Below are positions 9,183 through 22,721 of a stretch of 64,000 nucleotides of DNA, one piece after another. The notes under the pieces were generated by a model that worked only from the letters and a program-made list of their open reading frames with translations, had not been told where the DNA came from and did not search any database. The first letter of the stretch is position 1. The number at the start of each line of letters is the position of its first letter. Source of the DNA: Leptidea sinapis (lineage: Eukaryota; Arthropoda; Insecta; Lepidoptera; Pieridae); assembly GCF_905404315.1 (NCBI RefSeq), contig NC_066292.1, forward strand, positions 4,340,001 through 4,404,000. The letters are read 5' to 3'. The translations under genes were made by a program, and so were the position numbers.

Positions 9183-12100
9183 AGACGCGTTTTCGCGCGA
9201 AAATTTGACGTGTGCCGCCATATTAGAAGAATTGTCACTAAGCCAAATTACTAGTATTTATCTAACCTATGTTCACTCTGTACACAAAGGAGTTTATGGG
9301 TCTATTGTAAGTAATTAAAACTGATACAATGTTAATATCCGATGAGTCACAAACGTACCTACAATCTTTACGTACTTCACTCCGTTTTTGTTATAAATAA
9401 GCCCTTATTTCTGTTTCGTTATATGCGATTTTTCATGCAAAAAACTACTTCGTACTAAATCATATTTAGTTACTGATTAAAATATAGTAGTAATAGTCTT
9501 AACTAAAGTTTTTAACATTTTCACAAGTTTGCCAACGAGTATTAAATTTGTAGTTATTTTTAAGTTATTATAAATACTATTACAATAATCGCCTAACTCA
9601 ATACAAGACGTTTTATAACTAATAGAGTATTTTATTATTTCCGGCCATAATTTTGTTAGGTATAAATTATTTATTTCAAATGTAATTAAAATTGGAAAAC
9701 ATAACAAGAAAAAATAAATTAAATAAATTTTGCAATAATTAATAATTAGATCATCACTGAATATCAGCTATATTTATACTTTTGTGGTTTTTAATTTTAT
9801 AGTATGGATCGATATTGAGAAAATATAACACTACAACATAAACTACATCATTACCACCGATACAGCACACCAAATTAATTGTTTTTATATTTTGTAACAA
9901 ATCAGATTCTTAACATATTAATGATTTTTATAAATAGCATTAACGGAAATTTATTGCTGTTTAAAATGTTATAAATGCTAATCTTTAGCGTTAATTTCGC
10001 TAATTTTCACAAAATCACTTCAACACGTGTTACGCCTCTAATAAACATCGTCAGGAACTGTTGTTTTTCCAAACGCTGAAACGAAAGCTGAGCGGAGTTT
10101 TCTAAAGATTTCATTAACACTTTAAATAATCATAGTTTTTCACTAAGTATGAGCAAGAATTCGTTAAAATGTTTTCTTCTTCTGTCTTGGTTAGTTGTAG
10201 AAAACTATTTGATTGAATTTGATTCAATATTTACAAAGAGTAATAATAAAATTCTCAACACAGTTTCTAAATGAAATATTGATGATAGCTTAACTAATTA
10301 ATATTTTATTCATTTAATATTACATTTGATTTAATTTTTGACTCCACGAGAAAATACCGATCTAAAATATGTCGTAGATTTAATATAAAATAATTAATAA
10401 AAATCTGAATCACATTTAGTTATAGCGTGGTGGTGTTAGTATTAATAATTTGATTGTTATGTAAATTGTTATTTGCTGTTCGTTGATTGGTTAATCGCCG
10501 TGTTTATTTATAGAGTACCGCACTAATGTTGATACTTTTGACACTGACTTTAACGGGTATTATTTTATATTCTGTCCTCATGCTAATGATGCGAGATGTT
10601 ATAGTTCCGAAGTTTCACTATAGAGGGCGGAATGTATGACTGGGATTGTAATAAACGATATTTTATATATATATGTAATAACCATAATTACTACTGTATT
10701 ATATTTATTTCTGCTAACTTGCTTTTACTATTGTTTTTTCTTGTGTATTGTCGCTTCTTTTAAAAAAAACGTGATTTTTACTTTTGATGTTTTCAAGACA
10801 TTTTGGGAGAAAATCGTCTCAAATAACCTTCAATTTGTCAAAAGTGTTGTAAACGCGTTTTGGTAACAGTATCTACCGTATAGCTATTAACTTGATTCGC
10901 AATTTCTGTGATCATCTGCACCTCAAATAACTTTAATTTTAAGACAATCACTATTATATATAATAATACTATTATGAATGTTAATAGCTGCGTGTTCTGA
11001 TACATACTATTATGTATGAAGTGTTTATGACGTCATTATAGACGAAAGAAGATCAAAGATAAAAGCGCAAGTCTTGGATTTTTTTTTTTTATTTCATTAA
11101 TTATTCCAATTCAACGTCTATGATTATAAACAAAAGGAAATAATAATTTAATAGGATTAAAAGTTTATCGCGAAGAGAATACTCAAGGCATGCTTTTTTG
11201 TCTGCGGATCTTAGCAACTTGGTACTGTTTGTTCGACAATTACTAAACGCTTGTTAACTAATAATATCCTATTATTTAATAATTATAATAGATACCTCAA
11301 GAGTTTGCCGCTGCGTGAGCGTGTTGTAAATGATCTGATATATTGTAATTTATTGAGTGATTATGATTAAATGCAGGTTTTTTTTAATCTATCGCCAAAG
11401 GTGCAGCGACGAAGTAGTATTGACGATGTTGCCTTCTCCCTTGCACGTGTTTACCCGTTTACAATATTTACCCTGATTTCATTATAATAAAGATATATTT
11501 GTGGTATTAAGTTTATATGTTATTTAAAGAATGCCTGCGGGAAATATTACTCGTTATGGTACAACATTTTTTTTTTATATTTCAAGTCCAAAAGCCATTG
11601 ATGTATTTCTACTTTTATCTATTATATATTTATTAATACTACTAAAATTAAGTGTCTTTATGTTATTGCTAAATGTTGTCTATCATCTTTCCATTATTTG
11701 TAGAATTTAAGATATTTCGATCTAAAGATGTCTACGAATGATCTATATAATATTGATACGTACGTAATTCTATAGTATATAGTCGTTGTGTTAATTATAA
11801 ATTATTATTTGTGATGCGGTTTATCGTGATTAGGTAAATAAAGTGATACCTAGAATATTGGTTTTGATTTTGGTAAATTAATAATGAGTTAAACTTAATA
11901 AACTCAAATTCTTGCAAGGAAAAGATAGTCTGTATATTATGACTTGGGCCAAGTCATCGTTTCGGGCGGGAGTTGCATTGAAAAACGCATATTGTCACAT
12001 GATCAAGCTAAAAACATTTTATTTCATGGCCTTTACCAGATGGAAGAAGAGTCCTTTAAGATACATATCGCCTACAGCAATCTATTACTTAAGACGGTGA

Positions 12101-12337
12101 TAGTAATGTCACAAGTACTTAATTCCTTGCGGAACGACCGTGAACATTCATAATAAATTTATAAATAATTGACATGGCCTTTTTTTATCATCAACCATCT
12201 ACATCTTGGTAAGTGACACATGTGCCCCATGCAGATATGGTATCTGCATATGTCAGAAACCATGTGCATGTGTTAGTAAGAACTATAGCAGTATCTATAA
12301 ACACATTAGGTAAGTCTTCTTATTCCGTTTTTCTAAG
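9183..12337. other. Long AT-rich stretch, nothing recognised
   Basis: About 3.1 kb of strongly AT-rich DNA with scattered T-runs. The short ORFs here have AT-rich codon use and no recognisable domain. No RNA gene or bounded repeat seen. Confidence 0.55.
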
Positions 12338-12400
12338 AGATCACCGCCGCCTATATTATTTTGCAACCTCACAGGAGCGTTGCGAGCCTTTAGGGTAACC
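12338..12400 (+). repeat. ACGAGCGTACGGGTCACC family, short fragment
   Basis: GATCACCGCCGCC and ACAGGAGCGTTGC match the middle of the family; both ends are missing. Confidence 0.5.
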
Positions 12401-12450
12401 AAGTTGTAATATTTATGAAACTGTTGTGTAATAAGGGCTATCTCTTGACG

Positions 12451-12730
12451 ACCTGTATAGCCGAGTGGTTAGCGATCCTACCTAATAAGCTAAGTCCCGG
12501 GTTCGAATCCCGGTAGGTGCAAGCATTTATATGATGAATATGGATGTTTGTTTCCGAGTCATGGATGTTAAAATGTATTTATGTATGTTTATATGAATTT
12601 ATGTATGTTTAAGTAAGTATATTGTATTAAATATATCATTGTCTTGTAACCCATAACACAGGCTATATATGCTTAACTTGGGGCAAGATAATTTGTGTAA
12701 AAAGTGGGTCAATATTATTATTATTATTAT
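12451..12730 (+). repeat. tRNA-derived SINE with (TTA)n-type tail
   Basis: The 5' part is tRNA-like: A box TAGCCGAGTGG near 12459 and B box GGTTCGAATCC near 12500. A body follows with GTTTCCGAGTCATGGATGTT and ATGTATTTATGTATGTTT, then AACCCATAACACAGGC and a TATTATTATTATTAT tail. Transcribed, if at all, by pol III. The arrangement is typical of lepidopteran SINEs; I cannot assign the subfamily. Confidence 0.8.
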
Positions 12731-12796
12731 CTCGGTTTCGCCTCGTGTGATAAATCCACATTCGTGTTTTAATACCTAATTATCAACAGTTGCATA

Positions 12797-13413
12797 GAAG
12801 ACCTTATCTACACCCAGAATATGAATCCTCTAAAAGATTCTGGAACAGTTAGCTTACTGCTAACATTAAAATCACCAGTCCTAGTAGTAACCTAATATCA
12901 TTCATTACTGATTATATACAAATAAACTAAGTAAATATTAATGAAACAATTATTTATTTTAGTAGTAATTTACATTTTGTACAGTGCAATAATTAAAATT
13001 CACTCGAATATAATGTTCTTTTGCAGCGTTTAAATGAATCGCTCATTTTTTGTAAACAAAACAATAAAAATATCGAAGAAAAATGGCGGGGAATCGAATA
13101 ACCTACTTTTTTTACGGCGCGCGACGTTCTGGTAGTGCGGAACGCGCGTAAACGAAAATGTTCTTTTTTTGAAATTCATACAGATACCACGCATCGAGCA
13201 ATAACAATGTGGCTGTCTGCTGAAACTCTTCGCGCATGAAGGGATCGAAAAAAAAACATAGGAGTGTTGCTATGAAATTCAGTACAACATTACAACACTC
13301 GTTTGGATGATGTAATGGTTATTAGAACATTGGGTGTTTTAATGTTGGCAATAAGCTAACTGTTTCAGAATCTTTAATAGAGGATTTAAAGCATGGGTGT
13401 AGATAAAGACTTA
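12797..13413. mobile_element. Long foldback element with ~80-bp terminal inverted repeats
   Basis: The left arm has TTATCTACACCC, AATCCTCTAAAAGATTCTG and AACAGTTAGCTTACTGC. The right arm is the inverse complement with small indels. The ~450-bp interior is unlike its surroundings: a CpG-rich block at about 13110-13160 (GGCGCGCGACGTTC ... GGAACGCGCG) lies between AT-rich flanks. No transposase ORF. Confidence 0.65.
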
Positions 13414-14709
13414 AAAACATCGTCGCAAGATGTTTGTTACAATGTTGAAGGAGGTTGCTTCTGAGTCAACGGACCCAAATTCAAGGACCTCAGTAGTTTC
13501 AAAATATATATGGTATACCGGTGGTGGTCTTCGAAGAAACAGCTAAATCATAAGTACGCAATGGAATCGATAATAAACATATATTTTGTCTAACATGACG
13601 ATCTGGGGAAGATAATAATTTGACCGATACTAACGATCATAACAGTTTACATTTTAAAGAGTCTTATAATCAACGAAGGTGGTCCTACTTTCGCCGCAGG
13701 CCCCACAAGCGGAAGAGACGGCTGAAGCAGATATTCATCATAGTTCTAGTAAAGTAATTAATGTAATAATACATAAAAACTAGATTTATAAACTAAATGA
13801 TTTGAAATGATGATATTTTGGCTTGTGTTTGAACTCTTAATCAACAACACTACACATCACACAATCGGCGAGCATGGTAACTGAAGGTTTCGCGAGTAAA
13901 GCAATGGTGGACTTCAGCGGGAGAAATTACTCCTCGGAATACTCGCCTTATTTGCATTATTAGATATTCAACCAGCCCACTGTAATAGGCGCCACTAGCT
14001 TTATTTGTGGCAGAATTGCCGACCGTATAAATGGTATTCCCAATCGTATACGGGACGTTCGTCTTAAGGTATTCTAACAATAGCATCCCAATTCATTATT
14101 ATTATTGTTTATTTCTTAGGGACAACAAACAGTTCACACAATACATTTTACAATTTCAAAGAAGGTACAGTAGATATTAAATTAATTTCTAGTGAGAACC
14201 CACACAATTATCCACAAGTTAATAATATAGTTACTAGTATCTAATACATGATGAATAAAAAAGTTTAACATTAATTAAAGTGATATATATGTACATACAA
14301 AAAAAGGAAAGAAATACAAAATTAGACGTCTTAAAATTAAATTATTTACAAAACTACAATACATTTAATCAAAAGAGTTACCTAATGAGATTTAACATAA
14401 AAAAAAAATTAATTCAATTCACTTAAAATGTAATTTACTTGCTTTTTAAATTTTGTTTTATATTCATATATGTATAGTTTATAATAAATTATAAATTTTA
14501 AATACGATACTCAGTAAAATATCAAATTCGTTTGTCTCAGTGTGCAGTTCTTTAATAAAATTCCAAATAATATTACATGTCTAACACATTATAAATTCAA
14601 TAAAGTTATAAAGTATCGCATTATTCAAAATGCCTACTACGAGTATTCGATTAAAGAATATAGAGGAGAAATAATTATGGAAAATAGATGCTCCTGGTAA
14701 TTTTTTACA
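13414..14709. other. Intergenic, no confident feature
   Basis: A minus-strand 78-codon ORF at 13850-14086 has less biased composition but no domain I recognise. 14090-14700 is AT-rich with many A/T runs. No RNA gene seen. Confidence 0.5.
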
Positions 14710-14900
14710 AACAAGCACCTTAAAAACTAATTTGTTTTGTAGGTGTATTACAGCCATTGTAAAATACTCTATTTGATTGAAAAGAGTGGCGGTTGAGTTT
14801 CTTGTATGTTCTTCTCACGAGCTCAACTTTTTCCGAACATATGGTAAATTGAGTAACTTAAAAGAAATGTTTATAGTGACTATTCACAAGCGCTTAATTT
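14710..14900 (+). repeat. LINE-type 3' UTR fragment (GAACATATGGTAAATT family)
   Basis: Shares GCACCTTAAAAACTAATTT and CGAACATATGGTAAATT..AGTAA plus the following AAAGAAATRTTTATAGTGA with 63865-63985. There the same tail follows LINE-derived sequence, so this is probably a truncated retroelement 3' end. Confidence 0.45.
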
Positions 14901-15359
14901 AAGCCTAATTGAATAAAGAAATATTATTTGACTCTAAGCTTACACTAGCTAACTCTACAAGCTTAGAGAATCCCTCTAGTATGCAGATTTCCATGGCTGG
15001 CCAACATCCAATGTAAGAAAAAAATATCATAAAAAAATTGTAATAATTTGTAAGTAAGTATGCTAAAATTAGTTTACAAGTGTACCCTAATAGACTGAGT
15101 GCAAATAGCTTGTGAAGTTTACCGACGCTCATTATTATTTCCCGAAGCATTAGCACTTTGGCAATCAAGACGCACAACTGCATATAAACAGATCGATGGG
15201 CGAATCAGCCAACAATACTCCACAATGGCTCTATGAACGATTGTCTTACACGCATTACCTTTGTTAAAAATATGAAAAGATTTTTTTATTGGCCAATTCT
15301 GTTTTTATTTAGTTTGGAGGTAGTATGAAAGGTACCTTTACCAGATCCAAAGCATAAAA

Positions 15360-15486
15360 TATAAATCGCTGTAAAAGCCTTTAGGGCAGAGGAGGTTTTT
15401 AGTCGGTAGGGGGTGTTTAAACCCGAGCTCGACATATGGGCCCCGCTTCGGGGTCTTCAATACGTAAATGTATTTTCCTCCTCTCG
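15360..15486 (-). repeat. GC-rich dispersed repeat, copy 2
   Basis: Reverse complement of the 4197-4450 family: ACCTCCTCT, CCCCGAAGCGGGGCCCATA and the ACGTATT..AATACATTTAC region. A GC-rich stretch at 15511-15600 (GACGTGCGATGGATCGTTCC) resembles 16240-16330 and may be a downstream part of the same family. Confidence 0.5.
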
Positions 15487-16239
15487 AATAAAAAAATTAA
15501 TGTCACTGCTTGTGGCGGCGACGTGCGATGGATCGTTCCCATCCCTAAAATATGGAGGCGATCGCCGGCTTGTGGTGGCAGGATGACCTTGTTACTAGAA
15601 ACTCTACTTTATTTTTTTAAATTAAGTTTAAAATTTTATAATCGCAAATAAAATGTCCGCAAAATACTGCACTCAATAACTCAATAAGTTACCTTTTATT
15701 TACTATTGACATTCATAAGTGTCATTTCCTGACCTACATAAGTGATTTTGATTTAATTTCATAAGAATTGATTTGGAGTCAATGGACAGAAAGGTCGCAA
15801 ACTGGAAGGGGCGTTCACTAAGAAGGGGTTCCGACCAATATTTATTAGTAATGAAGATCTAATGACAGTGATTAAAACAATTTATTTTAAAGTAATAATT
15901 TGAGTAATATAATAAAGTAGTATTATAACTATTATTTTTGTAATTTAAATGTGGTTTTTAGGGCTATATTATTATTAAATTTATAAAAATGTTTTATACC
16001 ATTATATATCTTGAACATTCAACTAATAATAACCGAGAATGCTATTCTTAGAGCTTGTCAGGAAGTAAGGTAGTGTGGTAAGTCAACCGTGGGTGTGACT
16101 AACAAAACAAAGTAAGAACCGTATGACAAAGCTAATCGAAAATCGAAGGTGAGGGACGCCATACAAAAAATATCACTTCAGCGAGACATCAAACTATGTA
16201 GGTATATCCATGGCAGATAAATCATAAACTAATAAAAAA

Positions 16240-16330
16240 GAAATGCTTGTGGCAGTGTCATGGGGCGGGTCGTTCCCTTACCTGACATGTGGCCGAGGGA
16301 GGCGATGGCTGTTCCATGCGTCATGCTAGT
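16240..16330 (+). repeat. GC-rich repeat fragment
   Basis: GCTTGTGGCAGTGTCATGGG ... GGGAGGCGATGGCTGTTCC parallels GCTTGTGGCGGCGACGTGCG at 15518-15600. The GCTTGTGG word also ends the 4197-4450 copy, suggesting one longer parent element. Confidence 0.4.
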
Positions 16331-16782
16331 GAACGGGCGCTGTCGCTTTACGCTGGCTGGCTTTTTGCATCAATTTCTTTTCTTGCTACTTCTTTTCATT
16401 GAATACCTTGTACGAAGTAGTAGTAAATGTTAAAAACTTTTGACATTCAATTCCTTGACCTGATTGATTAATGTAGTTTTGATTTGATTTGAAGAAGACG
16501 GATACTAAGCTCATGAAAGTGAAGCAAGTAATTTGAAGCCAATTCATTCATAGGATGCCATCTATTTCATTTTGATTGAAACTTTATTTAAGCTACAATA
16601 ACAATTATTATTATATTATAAACCTAGGCACACAGAGAATGTAAGAGCTAGAGCCAATGTCTTAACAGTAAGTCGTCCATTGACTTAAAACAGATTTTGT
16701 GCCACACACAACTATTTTCTATAATATATAAGTATAATAGGATAATATAGTTTTTTAAACTTTTGACTTACTTATTATTAGT

Positions 16783-17036
16783 CATTTTTTTTTGTTTTCG
16801 AGAGGAGGTAAATAGAGTTACGTATTTACGCCCCGGAACGGGGCGTAATATGTCGGACTCGAGTGTCCGCGCAAGCGGACACCCCATACCGACTAAAAAC
16901 CTCCTCTATGCTGTTGGCCCTGAAGCCTTTTACAGCGACATAGGACGTGGGCCGTGGAGGCCGCAAAGACTACGCAACGAGTCGCGGGGCGTCTCCTAAG
17001 GAGACTCGAACCTCGGACCGGCTCTGTGCTTGTGGG
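16783..17036 (+). repeat. GC-rich dispersed repeat, copy 3
   Basis: Same order as copy 1: TTTTCGAGAGGAGGTAAAT, CCCCGGAACGGGG palindrome, CCATACCGACTAAAAACCTC, GACATAGGACGTGGGCCG, AAGGAGACTCGAACCTCGG. The 78-codon ORF across it is a by-product of its GC content. Confidence 0.6.
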
Positions 17037-19863
17037 AAATTATTAATCTATAAGTTTTCTTAACTTCGCAGAGTTAATATTAAAATTAAAATATACATAA
17101 ACGCGACTTAACCCTTTAAAAGGAATTTTGTGTAATTGAATATTATCACGTAATTCAAAGATAAGTAATAATAATATAGAAAATATCACAGGAAAATATA
17201 CTGTTATTGCAGATTACAGAAAAATCTTTTTAGTTATAAAGTTTGAGGTATATTCAATCCTATGTTAAGAAAATGAATATTTTTGACAGCTCAATTCAGT
17301 CTCAAAATTACAATCCCATCAATTCTATTTGTGTATGTCCTTTATAGTCTTACAAGCATGTATATTATATGTTTACGATATTATTAGAAAATTAAACTTT
17401 ATGTAATCTTAACACCGATTATTACCGTTAAACTTAGAAGACACATACTCAAAGCTTGGTAGTCTACTTTAACGTGATACTGGCAAATCTGTGGTGTGTC
17501 TTCCATAGAAGCCACAGTAGGAAGTAGAGTAGGAGGAATAGAATAGAATACAATCCCGTGGCGATGTGCCAACAAATGGAGTAAACCGTCGCAAAAATAG
17601 ATGTATAACATCAAAAATAATGTTGGAAAGTTCTAATCTACATTTTTACAAACAAGATCAGCTCGTACACGTTAACGAGGAAATGATTCCGGTGTTGTTT
17701 CGCAGCTGACATCTGCATACCAATGAACACAGAACATGCACTAGGATTTCCCACGCAGATCTTGCACAATAATCTGGTTACAAGTGCGCGGTTGCATTGT
17801 ACGATGCGATACGATTAATTAATACTTTTTCCGATGTTTTTTAAAGTATCTGTAAAAGTATATTATTTTAACTAAATGTAACAATTTCAATGAAAGTTAA
17901 CATGAATACTAAATTACTCATTCATAAGCTGTATAGCAAAGATATTATATTCAAAAGTTCCGCATCCAACGGGACCATAGTATTTAATGTTTCATCTTGT
18001 TTATGGAACCCTTAATATTCTCTCGATGACTCGCACTTGAGCGGTTTTGTTTCATTGATATTGTTGAATATGATTAGTTATTTTTGACACAACAATTATA
18101 ACAATATTTACAACAATTATTACAATCTTCAATCGGATTTCTATTGAGTATTATAAAAAATATGCATACAGTAAGTATAATAACCAAAAATGTAACTTAA
18201 TAAGTAAACCTAAAATAATCATGTATTTTTAATATTTGATTAACAATACTCTAACTGTCCTCGGAATTTTTATTAAGTAATAAGTAATATGTTTGTTTTA
18301 TATATAACTATATTTTTTCTTATTTGTAATACATTATTACTACCCGGCCAATAAATTCTAAATGCTTATAATTTCTTTATTTATACAGATTGAAAAAACT
18401 GTGAATTCTTAAAAAATCTTTATTCTGTTAAATATTACAATTATCACAAATTATTCATCATACTTCACACAGAGCTAAGCACACTGTTCAAACTCACATG
18501 TAAGTTTTCTGGTAACCAACTCTTAAGAGAATAATGCTCTCGAGAAGCTTTTACACGAATGAGACACCCTTCTTAACACAAGTACATCTCATTTATACAA
18601 ATAACAATAATACAGTGAAATTTACTGATTAGTTTAATAGGAGGAGACTCGTAGCTTGAGTTCCTGTCTCAAAACTCTAGTTTAAATCATATTAGAAATT
18701 ATTAATTATTGCTGAACTATAATAAAAATATTTGTATTTTTTTTTATAAATGATTATCCCAGCCAGCAAATGGAAACGCGCAGAGTATACAGAGTCACTC
18801 TATAACAAAGATAACATTTAGTATTCGCAAAACGTCGCAATGGATCCGTCTGCAATCTTGAATAAAAAGAGAAAGTAATATATATGTATAAACTAAACTC
18901 CTTTTATTGTGTTTTTTATTAGACATCTTACTGGTTTCAAGAATAATAAACAGTGTGCTGTTTTAAATGTTGCCTCTATTTAGTTTTCGTACTTGCTTCA
19001 TATCTTTTCAATATTTACACTTTCACACCAGGCCAGATTTTGCATTTTTTATGAAAGAGGATGAAAAATAAGCATTCAGGTTACCCGATAGTACGTAATA
19101 ACGCCGCCCAGACTCTCTTTCAACTCGCAGGAGACTTTGCATAGTCTAAAAAGTAATAGTTAGTTAACTGGACCCAGTTAACTGTATATATGTAATATAT
19201 AGTTAACTGGGTCCGTTAATATTATATTATTTAAGTACATTGTTAGGACCATTTCTATACCAAATAAGAGTAGTTTTTGTTTTAAGCAAAACTAAACTAT
19301 TAAAACCGAACTACATTATAGTTTTTCTTATCTTTAAAGACAGGAAACTACTTGTATTTTATCTATATTGCAATAGCGTTGTGCACGCATATTTATGTGT
19401 TATTTAAAATAAATGAAAGATATAATTCTCACATTACCAATAGATCATATATATATCATACTGCAATATTAAAATAATTTTTAACTGGTCAATTTCTCGT
19501 TCGAACAGCAAAGTAAGTCTGCAAGGCGTTCTACAAATATTACACAATAATTACTGGCTCGGAGTATTTGCTGTACATTTTCACAATTTTCCTTTGGTTA
19601 GGTACCCTAAAGGATGTTACGTATAAGCTGTGAAGAGATAACGCCTAAACAAACATTACTCAGGCATTATTACTTACAAAATATTGTAAGTAACATTGTT
19701 GCGCCGCGTAAGGATGTCGCATGTTTCTTTATCTTGGTCTGCAGAATTCATAATGGATGTATTAAGAGCTTCTTGATTAAGTCAAGAATAACAAGAACTT
19801 TAGATCATTAAAGATTGCCAGCATTTGAGCCACACTACTCGGTAACCCACCACGCTTAATTGT
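17037..19863. other. AT-rich intergenic sequence
   Basis: No gene recognised. The only structured spot is the hairpin at 19170-19214. 17680-17800 is less AT-rich but has no coding pattern I trust. Confidence 0.5.
19170..19214. repeat. Inverted repeat, 14-bp perfect stem
   Basis: GGACCCAGTTAACT (19170-19183) is repeated in inverse at 19201-19214, with a TATATA-rich spacer that partly extends the stem. Confidence 0.6.
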
Positions 19864-20022
19864 GCGGTGTTTCCAGGAAGATACTACCTTAAAAAAAAGG
19901 CGCGTACATCTTTCTAAAAGGTTGGCAACGCTCCTGTGATACCTCTGGTGTTACAAGAGAATGTGGGCGCCGGTGATCACTTAACAACAGGTGACCCGTA
20001 CGCTCGTTTGTACTCCTCATTA
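19864..20022 (-). repeat. ACGAGCGTACGGGTCACC family, partial copy
   Basis: Contains GGCAACGCTCCTGTGAT, GAATGTGGGCGCCGGTGATC and GGTGACCCGTACGCTCGTTT. The distal half of the family is absent. Confidence 0.7.
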
Positions 20023-20035
20023 CAAAAAAAGCAGC

Positions 20036-20512
20036 CAAGAGTGTCGGACTCGCCCATGAAGGGTTCCGTAGCAGCGAGTAACATATTATAAAAATTCTTG
20101 TAATTCGTTGTAACTTTGATCGATTTTTTAATAATAGTGTATTTCTTATACATAAAGCTATTGATAATACGATTTGACGTATTAAAAAATAATGAACATC
20201 ATATATATTTTTTCCTTTTATCATTCTCTCTTTTTAGAAGTTACACATATTTTACCACTTTGGAAGTGTCTCTCGCGCAAACTATTCAGCTTAGAAAAAA
20301 TTATATCAGAAACCTCAATATCATTTGAATCCATATCATCCATAGATCTTAATGCGGTTCACAGAATACATCTACTTACCAAGTTTCAACAGTATAGTTC
20401 TTATAGTTTCGGAAAAAAGTGGCTGTGACATACGAATGGACAGAAAGACAGACAGACATGACGAATCTATAAGGGTTCCGTTTATTGCCATTTGGCTACG
20501 GAATCCTAAAAA
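20036..20512. repeat. Dispersed repeat with TAGGGTTCCGTA-type ends
   Basis: Left part CGGACTCGCCCATGAAGGGT then TCCGTAGCAGCG; right part GGACAGAAAGACAGACAGAC, CTATAAGGGTTCCG and GGCTACGGAATCCTAAAAA. I recognise these blocks as a repeat common in many lepidopteran genomes. The ORFs in this region are not genes. Confidence 0.6.
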
Positions 20513-22420
20513 CCGTGCGTTGGCAATATACAGTCGAAGCAAAACAAAAATGCGAGCAACGGCTTAAATCGATTGCTCCATTCGCGAACATCGTGTGACA
20601 GCTGGCGAGCGAGGAGTTCCGGTGATGATATGACGTTGATGTGATCAGCACATATGTATTATACTTCATAGTAGGCTGGGTCCAGATGTAAAATATTCGG
20701 CGAAAAAATGCTATGGAACGGAATAGAAAAAGTAGGTGTAGCAAATCAAACCAATATCACTTTATTCATGTAGTTCAAGGAAATTACACCTATGAATGTC
20801 AAAAGTTTTTTACCATTTACTTTCTTTCGCTGTTGTTATTTTTACGTAGACAAGGCCTTATGGTTAGGAACGGTTAGGTAATGGGTTGGTCTAATGATTT
20901 TTGAGACTTTTGATTTGGAAAATCAGTGTATAATACGCCATATATTAATTACTATCAAACCACCACGCACAGACTCAGGCACATTGGAAATTCCATTTAT
21001 AAATCTGAGATTTTGATCTTGTGTTGTTTAATGCCCACGCATGAAGATGGGGTCAGGCCACCATCTCAGTGACGTCAAAACTAGGCAGATGCTTCAAAAA
21101 TGACCAATATAATAATTACGTCACCCAAACGTTAATATTCCTGGACTGTTCCTGTTCCAACGCGCAGTGTTTATAAAACTTAGCCCAATTTGTTACTGCT
21201 ATGAGTTACCATTAAAATAAATATTTAAAAAAGTTAGCAGCGAATACACTGCAGTCAGTGGACTTTAAACGGTGACATATGTGGCTGTAAAAAAGTGCAC
21301 GTGCGTAATAGTTTTGGACTCGCATAGGATTTAGTAAACTCTTAATTATGTAATTGTTTTTTTTTGCAGTAAATAAAGCTTACTGAACTTCGAGACATTT
21401 CAATCCAAAAAAACATCTTGTACCTATTATTATAATAATTTATTAATAAATGACATTTAAAAAAGCTAAGATAAAGAGGATTAATCTATATCTAATTTTT
21501 AAACCTATACTTATAATTAAAGTCCGGTAAAACGTCTCATTTTAAATTCACTTAATAAGTGCTAGTTTTAGAGCAGTAATCTGTAGGAAAAAATGTATGA
21601 GTCAATAATTTGTTGGTTATGGTTAAACTTTTTAAAAGATCTTAAAACCAGCTTCTATTTCTATGTATTGTTTTCTTCGTTATTTGCATGTATGTCAATT
21701 ATGTCAACTCTGGCATCATAAGAGCTGCTACAACATGTTATATTATTACTAGGTTAGTAGCACTAGAACAAGTTGTTTAGGCAGTATTGCCATCATACCA
21801 ATTTATTTACTGTGTAGCAAATGATTAAAGTCTCGTGCCAGATTTTGGCGAGACAACACGTCCTGAGAATGCCTCGTGTAGAGGCGAAACACGGGTCGAA
21901 TTGTTTAAAAACAAATATTGGCGGAATTAACACTAAAGAAAACTTAAATCATTTGTATAGTTATCGATTTCTGCAAAGTAACGCCTACTTCAATAAATTT
22001 TCTTACCGTGTAGCTATTGCTATTATGAGCAGTGGTGCTGCTAAGAACAGGAATCTGATTATTCTTTCGGTATTTCCATAAAATAGGAAAATATAAAATA
22101 TAACCGATTGTTTTGCTTGAAATCTAAACTCAGAGTCAACAAGTAAAATCAACTCTTGGATAGTCAAACAAAATCCTAAGTGGAACATTATGTATACATA
22201 GGTCTGTTTATTATTAAAATCAATCGTGAATGTAAATAAATAATGTTAATTCTTCACACAACTTACGTAAAAAATCTTTCACTCCTTTGAAAAAGTATTT
22301 TTTTATACAATAAACGTGACCGTAACTATAATATCACATAACATAATATAATATTATGTTATTTCACCTTTTTACATTTACCTTATTAGTATTATAAAGC
22401 TATGTTATCTAATAACATAA
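20513..22420. other. Intergenic, nothing recognised
   Basis: Mixed AT-rich DNA. The 86-codon ORF at 21821-22081 (+) has a non-random start (ISCQILARQHVLRMPRVEAK-like) but no domain I know, and I do not call it. Confidence 0.45.
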
Positions 22421-22721
22421 TCTATACTAATATTATAAAGCTGCAGTGTTTGTTTGTTTGTTTGTTTGAACGCGCTAATCTCTGGTACTACTGGTCCGAT
22501 TTGAATGATTCTTTCAGTGTTGGGTAGTCCATTTATCGAGGCTATGTTTTTTTTTAAATTAGGGATCCGTAATAAAATTGCTGTTTTGTAACACAAGGTG
22601 TAAAATTGACAATAGAACAAAATGATGTACAGGCTATAATATAGGCAATATTTTATTACTTATAAAACTATCGCGTGAATTATACTTTATATGGCAAAAC
22701 AATGTTTGCCGGGTCAGCTAG
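22421..22721 (+). mobile_element. Non-autonomous Helitron (Lep1-like)
   Basis: Starts TCTATACTAATATTATAAAG and ends GCCGGGTCAGCTAG, flanked by A (22420) and T (22722) with no target duplication, the Helitron hallmark. It includes a (GTTT)n run and GAACGCGCTAATCTCTGGTA, both typical of Lep1-type elements in Lepidoptera. No Rep/helicase coding. Confidence 0.8.

Noticed and set aside
13850..14086. 78-codon minus-strand ORF (MLLLEYLKTNVPYTIGN...)
   Set aside because: Composition is less biased than average, but there is no domain, no homologue I recognise and no gene context.
16763..16999. 78-codon ORF with an apparent hydrophobic start
   Set aside because: The hydrophobic start comes from flanking T-rich DNA and the rest is the GC-rich repeat also found at 4197 and 15360.
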